Shown here in pieces: positions 59,458-64,000 of a DNA stretch of 64,000 nucleotides (the first letter of the stretch is position 1; the number at the start of each line of letters is the position of its first letter). The notes beneath the pieces were generated by a model that saw only the letters and a list, made by a program, of their open reading frames with translations, did no database searches and had not been told where the DNA came from. Origin of the DNA: Nonomuraea turcica. Its GTDB lineage: Bacteria; Actinomycetota; Actinomycetes; Streptosporangiales; Streptosporangiaceae. A program made the position numbers and the translations under genes. The stretch spans positions 1 to 64,000 of the forward strand of contig NZ_JAUZQF010000028.1 in the NCBI RefSeq assembly GCF_030718205.1, given 5' to 3'.

Positions 59458-61038
59458 ATGGCACATGACCTCAGCAGGCGGGCCGTGCTGGCCGCAGGCG
59501 GCGCGCTGGCGCTGACCGCGGCGGCCGGCGCGCGGCCCGCCGCCGCCACGCAGCCGTGGCAGTCCCGGCTCGTGCACTACGACCGGTGGGGGCGGCTGGC
59601 CTACGAGCAGGACGCCGAGGCCAACCGCGTCCCCGACTTCAGCCACGCCGGCTACCGCAACGGCGAGCGGCCGATCCCGCACGTGCCGGTCGTCAAGACG
59701 ATCCGGCCCATCGAGGGCGACAACACCGCCCACATCCAGGCGGCTCTTGACGCGATCGGGGCACTGCCGCGTGCCCGCCGCGGCGCATTGCTCCTGCTGC
59801 CGGGCGTGTACCCGGTGGCGGGCACGGTGTACGTGCGCGCCAGTGGCACCGTGTTACGCGGCCTCGGCGACGGCGAGGACCCGTCGGGCAACACGATCAT
59901 CAAGGCGACCGGGAACAACCCCAAGGACCGCAACGTGATCGTGGCCGGCGGCGTCGCGGGCGGCGGCTGGAAGGGCGAGGTCCCGGGCACCCGTACCGAG
60001 ATCACCACCGGGTTCGTGCAGGTGGGATCGCGCTCGTTCGAGGTGGCGAGCCCGGGCGCGCTGCGCCCCGGCGACAACGTCGTCATCACGCACCCCTGCA
60101 CCGAGGAGTGGCTCAAGGCCATCGACTACGGAGGTCACGACGTCGGGCCGCCCTGGAAGGTCGGCGAGCACCCGATCATCTACAATCGCTACGTCCGCGA
60201 CGTGTCCGGAAATGTCGTGACGATCGACGTGCCGGTCTTCAACCACCTCAACCGCGCCCACGCCACCTCTTACCTCTACACGTGGGACAGGGCCGGGCTC
60301 GTCACCGAGGTGGGCGTGGAACGGCTGCGCGTGGACATCGAATACCACGGCGACCCCGAGCAGGACGAGGACCACGCCTACAACGCGATCGTGCTGCTGC
60401 GTACCGAGGACTCGTGGGTGCGCGACTGCACGATGCTGCACTTCACCCAGGCCGGCGTCGCCACCCAGGAGACGACCCGTGCCACGGTCGAGAACTGCCG
60501 GGCCATCGACCCGGTCAGCATCGTGACCGGCAGCAGGCGCTACAACTTCAACACCTACACCTACTCCCAGCAGGTGCTCTTCCGCGACTGCCACGCCTAC
60601 AAGGCCAGGCACGCCTTCGTCTCCAACGGGCACAGCACGGTCTCCGGCGTGGTGTTCCTGCGCGGCACCGCCGAATACGCGCTCAACTCCAGCGAGGGCC
60701 ACCGCCGCTGGTCACAGGGCCTGCTGTTCGACGGCCACCGGGACGTGGACCCGCACTACGACTACACGCTGGGCTTGTACAACCGCGGCCGCTACGGCAC
60801 CTCGCACGGCTGGTCCGCGGCCCACTCGGTGGCCTGGAACTGCGACGTCGCCACCAGCAGGCTGATCGTCCAGAAGCCGCCGACCGCGCAGAACTACGCC
60901 ATCGGCTGCCGCGGGACGATCACCGGCGACGGGCCCTTCCAGCAGCCCGCCGGCTACATCGAGGGCACCGGCCAGCCCGGGCTCTTCCCGCCCTCGCTCT
61001 ACGAGGCTCAGTTGCGGGACCGGCTGCGCCCCGCCTGA
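59458..61038 (+). CDS. Tat-exported right-handed beta-helix protein (pectate lyase-like superfamily)
   Basis: A 526-residue protein. The Tat signal is SRRAVLAAGGALALTAAAGA, with cleavage near 31. Then comes a pectate-lyase-superfamily start (NTAHIQAALDAIGALPRARR; GVYPVAGTVYVRASGTVLRG) and repeated beta-helix turns with Asn/Asp ladders (DSWVRDCTMLHFTQAGVATQ; ATVENCRAIDPVSIVTGSRR). No exact CAZy family can be named from the sequence by eye. It is the third gene of the GH97 operon and its 3' end overlaps the convergent GH36 gene by 31 bases. Confidence 0.75.
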   Translation: MAHDLSRRAVLAAGGALALTAAAGARPAAATQPWQSRLVHYDRWGRLAYEQDAEANRVPDFSHAGYRNGERPIPHVPVVKTIRPIEGDNTAHIQAALDAIGALPRARRGALLLLPGVYPVAGTVYVRASGTVLRGLGDGEDPSGNTIIKATGNNPKDRNVIVAGGVAGGGWKGEVPGTRTEITTGFVQVGSRSFEVASPGALRPGDNVVITHPCTEEWLKAIDYGGHDVGPPWKVGEHPIIYNRYVRDVSGNVVTIDVPVFNHLNRAHATSYLYTWDRAGLVTEVGVERLRVDIEYHGDPEQDEDHAYNAIVLLRTEDSWVRDCTMLHFTQAGVATQETTRATVENCRAIDPVSIVTGSRRYNFNTYTYSQQVLFRDCHAYKARHAFVSNGHSTVSGVVFLRGTAEYALNSSEGHRRWSQGLLFDGHRDVDPHYDYTLGLYNRGRYGTSHGWSAAHSVAWNCDVATSRLIVQKPPTAQNYAIGCRGTITGDGPFQQPAGYIEGTGQPGLFPPSLYEAQLRDRLRPA

Positions 61039-63014
61039 CCCTGCCGCTCCAGCCGCAGCAGCCCGCCCTCGGGCACGGTGACCTCCACCGGCCCGGGGGC
61101 GAGGTCGACCAGCTCGTCGCCTTCGGTGCGGCCCCGGCAGTCGACCACGGTGGCCCGGGCCGTGCCCGGCGTGGCGACCTGGAGCAGCACGTCGGCGGAG
61201 GCATCACCATTGGCCAGCCACAACGTGCCGGTATCGGGAACGCGGACGGGCATCGGCGCGTACCTGGCGGTGATGACCGTGTCGTCCGAGCGCGCCGTCA
61301 CCTGCGGATAGGCCAGGTCCGGCCGGGCGGGCTCGAACCGGCCCCGCTGCAGCACGTCGGCGTGGTCCCTGAAGAACGACAACCAGAACCGCAGCGCCTC
61401 CTCCTGCGCCGGGGTCAGCGCGGTGAGGTCCACCGAGATCTGCGGGACCGCGAACAACACGTTGATCAGCTGGCCGGCGACCCGCTGCGGGTTCTCGTCC
61501 GGGTGCCACATCAGCATGTCCGCGTGCACGGCCAGCGGGCCGGCGATCAGGCGCAGGTCCACGGTGCGCTGCCGGTTGTGCGCGGGGCTGAGCGGGCAGT
61601 CGGAGGCGCGGATCATGGTGGCGTACGGCCACAGGCCCGGGCTCACGTACGGCTGGCGCAACTCGACCAGGCAGTCGCCGGGCAATTGGGCGAGGAGCCT
61701 GCGCACGCCCTCGTTCACCGTGGCGCAGTCGGCCTCGGGGCCTGGCGGCGGCGGGTCCTCGACCGCGAACTGGTCGATGAAGTCGATCTTGAGACCGTCC
61801 ATGCCCCACTCCCTTACCGCCCGGGTGACGTGGTCGGCGAGCAGCTTTCGGATGACGGGGTAACGCGGGTCGACGATGGCGGCGTTCATGTGCTCCTTGT
61901 AGGCCAGCGTGTACGGTCGCACGCGGTCCCAGAGCGCGGTGTGGCGGCCGACGAACGGCAGGGCGTACCAGAGCAGGTAGGCGAGGCCTTCGCCGCGAAC
62001 CTTCGCCACGTGTCCCGAAATATCAGGAAATGAGGTTCGGGAGGGCTCCCATTCGCCGACGTAGCCGTAGCCGCGGCCCCGGTCGTCGCTGTGCCAGCCG
62101 TCGTCCACGATGATCGCCTCGCAGCCCAGCTCGGCCGCCGGGGCCGCCTGCCGCTCCACGCTCGCGGCGTCGACGTGTTGCTGCATGGCGTACCACGTGG
62201 AGTAGGCGGGCATGCGCGCGGCCCGCGGGACGTCGCGGGCCAGGCCGTTCCGCGATCCCCACCACTCGGCGACCTCGGCCAGCGTCGTCGCGAAGTGCCG
62301 GCGGGTCAGGTCCATCCGGAGCACCACCCCCTTCCCCGGCTCGGCCTCGTGCTCCACCCAGAACCCGAACTCGCCGGTCTCCTCCACCACTCCGGTGCGG
62401 GTGCGCACGGGCCTGACGACCTCGGCGGCGGCGTACGTGCACAGCGCCACGTCCCCGGCTCCCACCAGGCATCCCACGGGGGCGTTCTTCTCCAGAGCCG
62501 CCGTGCGGGGGCGCCGCCAGAACGGCGGCAACCCGCGATGCTCGCCGCCGTCGGCGGCCCAGAACGCGGTAGCGTCCACACACGGCACGCGCCACGCCAC
62601 CCGTACCGTGGCCGCCCTCTCGGGGGTGACCCGCACCTCCAGCACGCCTGGGGCAGTCTCGGCAACCACCCACCTCGCCCCGCCGCCTTCACCGCTCCCC
62701 AAGACCCCGGCTCCGGCGTTGATCGCACCGCCCGGCTCGGTGCCGTCGGGCGCGATGCCCGTGGAGTCGGGCGCGGCCTCCGGGGAGGTCGAGCCCTGCC
62801 CAGCCTGGGCCGCTTGACCCCTGTCGCCTGAGGCACCGGGCGCTCGGCCCGCGTCGCCTCCGGCTGAGGTCGGCTCCGGGGCGGCGGTGGCGAGTGGCGG
62901 CGGGAAGGGGGTGGCCGTGCAGGTGAAGGTGAGGCCGGCCGCCTGGAAGCGCATCTCCTCCGGTGGCCGTGGCGTTCCGTCGTGTGGCTGCCAGATACCG
63001 GAAGCGGCGGTCAA
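61008..63014 (-). CDS. alpha-galactosidase, GH36-type, with a long N-terminal linker
   Basis: A 668-residue retaining glycosidase. The barrel has IIVDDGWHSDDRGRGYGYVG, the nucleophile in WGMDGLKIDFIDQF and the acid/base region MIRASDCPLSPAHN. A Gly/Ala/Pro-rich, structure-poor stretch of about 75 residues (about 38-114) interrupts the N-terminal domain. No signal peptide is seen. The start is inferred as TTG 63014: AGGAG lies 7 bases before it and it falls immediately after the ROK gene stop; no ATG or GTG fits better before residue 21. Together with GH29 and GH97 it would remove galactose from imported oligosaccharides. Confidence 0.87.
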   Translation of the reverse strand: MTAASGIWQPHDGTPRPPEEMRFQAAGLTFTCTATPFPPPLATAAPEPTSAGGDAGRAPGASGDRGQAAQAGQGSTSPEAAPDSTGIAPDGTEPGGAINAGAGVLGSGEGGGARWVVAETAPGVLEVRVTPERAATVRVAWRVPCVDATAFWAADGGEHRGLPPFWRRPRTAALEKNAPVGCLVGAGDVALCTYAAAEVVRPVRTRTGVVEETGEFGFWVEHEAEPGKGVVLRMDLTRRHFATTLAEVAEWWGSRNGLARDVPRAARMPAYSTWYAMQQHVDAASVERQAAPAAELGCEAIIVDDGWHSDDRGRGYGYVGEWEPSRTSFPDISGHVAKVRGEGLAYLLWYALPFVGRHTALWDRVRPYTLAYKEHMNAAIVDPRYPVIRKLLADHVTRAVREWGMDGLKIDFIDQFAVEDPPPPGPEADCATVNEGVRRLLAQLPGDCLVELRQPYVSPGLWPYATMIRASDCPLSPAHNRQRTVDLRLIAGPLAVHADMLMWHPDENPQRVAGQLINVLFAVPQISVDLTALTPAQEEALRFWLSFFRDHADVLQRGRFEPARPDLAYPQVTARSDDTVITARYAPMPVRVPDTGTLWLANGDASADVLLQVATPGTARATVVDCRGRTEGDELVDLAPGPVEVTVPEGGLLRLERQGQAGRSRSRN

Positions 63015-63015
63015 G

Positions 63016-64000
63016 TCAGCGCTCCTGGGAGGTGAAGAGGGTCTGGATGGCGACCGCGGCAGCGCCGCGGGCCCATTGCTCAAAGGTCCGTGGCCGCAGC
63101 AGCAGACGGCAGTCGGCCGCCGCGCCGAACGCCTGGCTGGCGAACGACCGGTTGATCTGCTCCTCGAACAGGTCGTACGCCGCAAGCCCCTGCACATCGC
63201 CGGTCACGATGATCCGCTCCGGTCCGAACAGATTGGCCATCGCCGCGATGCCGAGCCCGATGGCGTGCCCGGCTCGGGCGAAGACCTCCCGCGCCGCCGG
63301 GTTCCCCGCGTGCGCGGCGTCGATGGCTGCGTCGATGGTCAGCGACGCGTCGCCGGTGACCGCACGCACGGCCGCCACGATGGGCGCGCTCCCAGCGATG
63401 GCCTCGACGCAGCCGCGCCCGCCGCAGTGGCATTCGGGCTCTTCACCGCCGACCGGGATGTGGCCGATCTCCCCGGCCACGCCGTGCGAGCCGGCCACCA
63501 CCCGGTCGTTGGCCACCAGCCCGCACCCTATGCCGGCCCCTACCGTGACCAGCGCGAACGACGACGCCCCCACGCCGTCGCCGAACCACTGCTCGGCCAC
63601 GGTGAGCGACCGGACGTCGTTATCGACCGTGACGTTGAGTCCCGTCGCCGCGCCGGCCATCCGCGCCAGCGGAACCTGCCGCCAGCCCAGAAAGGGGGAG
63701 TACCGCACCAGCCCGAGCGCCTTGTCCACATCCCCGGACACGGCCAGCCCCAGCCAGTGACAGCGCTCGCCGTAGGCCGGATCGCCGGCCAGCAGGTCGG
63801 CGACCAGCTCGGCCAGTGCCTCGACCACGCCCTCGGGAGACGTGGTCGCCAGGCGGCGGTGCGCCGACACCAGGGGCTGGGCCCGCAGGTCGGTGATGAC
63901 GCCGATGAGCTCGTCATCGGTGATCTTCACGCCGGCGAAGAACTCCCGGTCCGCCCTGATCATCAGGGGGCTGGCCGGCCGCCCCGCGCCGGGCGCCGTA
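63016..64000 (-). CDS. ROK-family transcriptional regulator (5' end beyond window)
   Basis: The visible 328 codons read GRPASPLMIRADREFFAGVK at the upstream edge, the usual link between the helix-turn-helix and the sugar-kinase-like ROK domain, so the DNA-binding part lies past 64000. The ROK marks include VTVGAGIGCGLVANDRVVAG, GEIGHIPVGGEEPECHCGGR with the C-x-CGG-x-GC zinc motif continuing as GCVEAIAG, and MANLFGPERIIVTGDV. It probably responds to a sugar and controls the fucose/galactose glycan genes. It lies 1 base upstream of the GH36 gene. An internal ATG at 63963 is not the true start. Confidence 0.9.
   Translation of the reverse strand, partial: TAPGAGRPASPLMIRADREFFAGVKITDDELIGVITDLRAQPLVSAHRRLATTSPEGVVEALAELVADLLAGDPAYGERCHWLGLAVSGDVDKALGLVRYSPFLGWRQVPLARMAGAATGLNVTVDNDVRSLTVAEQWFGDGVGASSFALVTVGAGIGCGLVANDRVVAGSHGVAGEIGHIPVGGEEPECHCGGRGCVEAIAGSAPIVAAVRAVTGDASLTIDAAIDAAHAGNPAAREVFARAGHAIGLGIAAMANLFGPERIIVTGDVQGLAAYDLFEEQINRSFASQAFGAAADCRLLLRPRTFEQWARGAAAVAIQTLFTSQER

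Overview
The window is high-GC actinobacterial DNA. Most third codon positions are G or C, GTG and TTG starts are common, genes are often coupled by ATGA or GTGA overlaps, and long false antisense reading frames occur. ECF41- and ECF42-type sigma factors, a mycothiol-type maleylpyruvate isomerase, two Methyltransf_19 paralogues and many ABC sugar operons fit a large-genome soil actinomycete. My best guess is Streptosporangiaceae (Nonomuraea-like), by inference only.

Layout. 1-1218: a possible gene tail and a short threonine/serine dehydratase. 1239-8687 (minus): potassium operon with an unannotated 27-residue membrane peptide, then kdpF-kdpA-kdpB-kdpC-kdpD, and no kdpE. 8917-12882: two stress-type ECF sigma factor modules with YceI, SnoaL-like, YCII and glyoxalase-fold partners. 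12972-20697 (minus): a reduced complex I operon, nuoA-X-nuoH-J-K-L-M-N, where X looks like a fused, cysteine-poor NuoB/NuoD relic. 20945-21802: orphan glutamate-type binding protein. 21843-25426: gentisate degradation (IclR regulator, gentisate dioxygenase, fumarylpyruvate hydrolase, maleylpyruvate isomerase). 25530-30501: Tat lipoprotein intradiol dioxygenase, methyltransferase, MHS-type transporter, a second IclR regulator and an XRE-cupin regulator. 30611-34867: LacI-controlled sugar ABC transporter. 34930-36615: exported aromatic amino acid lyase homologue with an altered MIO triad. 36784-45688: orphan histidine kinase, TSUP permease with a damaged 5' end, multicopper oxidase with a membrane partner, ArnT-like glycosyltransferase, membrane-anchored sigma factor and a second methyltransferase.

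45830-48124 is a scar: the start of arcD and the last codons of arcA are joined by an IS200/IS605-type element whose tnpA is intact and whose tnpB is frameshifted. 48106-50427 holds a CopD-CtaG fusion and a small membrane protein.

50507-64000 is a glycan-utilisation locus: L-fucose-type aldo/keto reductase, cupin, sugar ABC transporter, GH29 alpha-L-fucosidase, GH97, a lyase-like protein with a CBM35-like domain, a Tat-exported beta-helix protein, GH36 alpha-galactosidase and a ROK regulator. The exported proteins would open a fucose- and galactose-decorated polymer, the transporter would import fragments, and the signal-less GH29, GH97 and GH36 enzymes would finish the work inside the cell. 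No tRNA, rRNA or CRISPR array was seen, and no gap between genes exceeds 300 bases.
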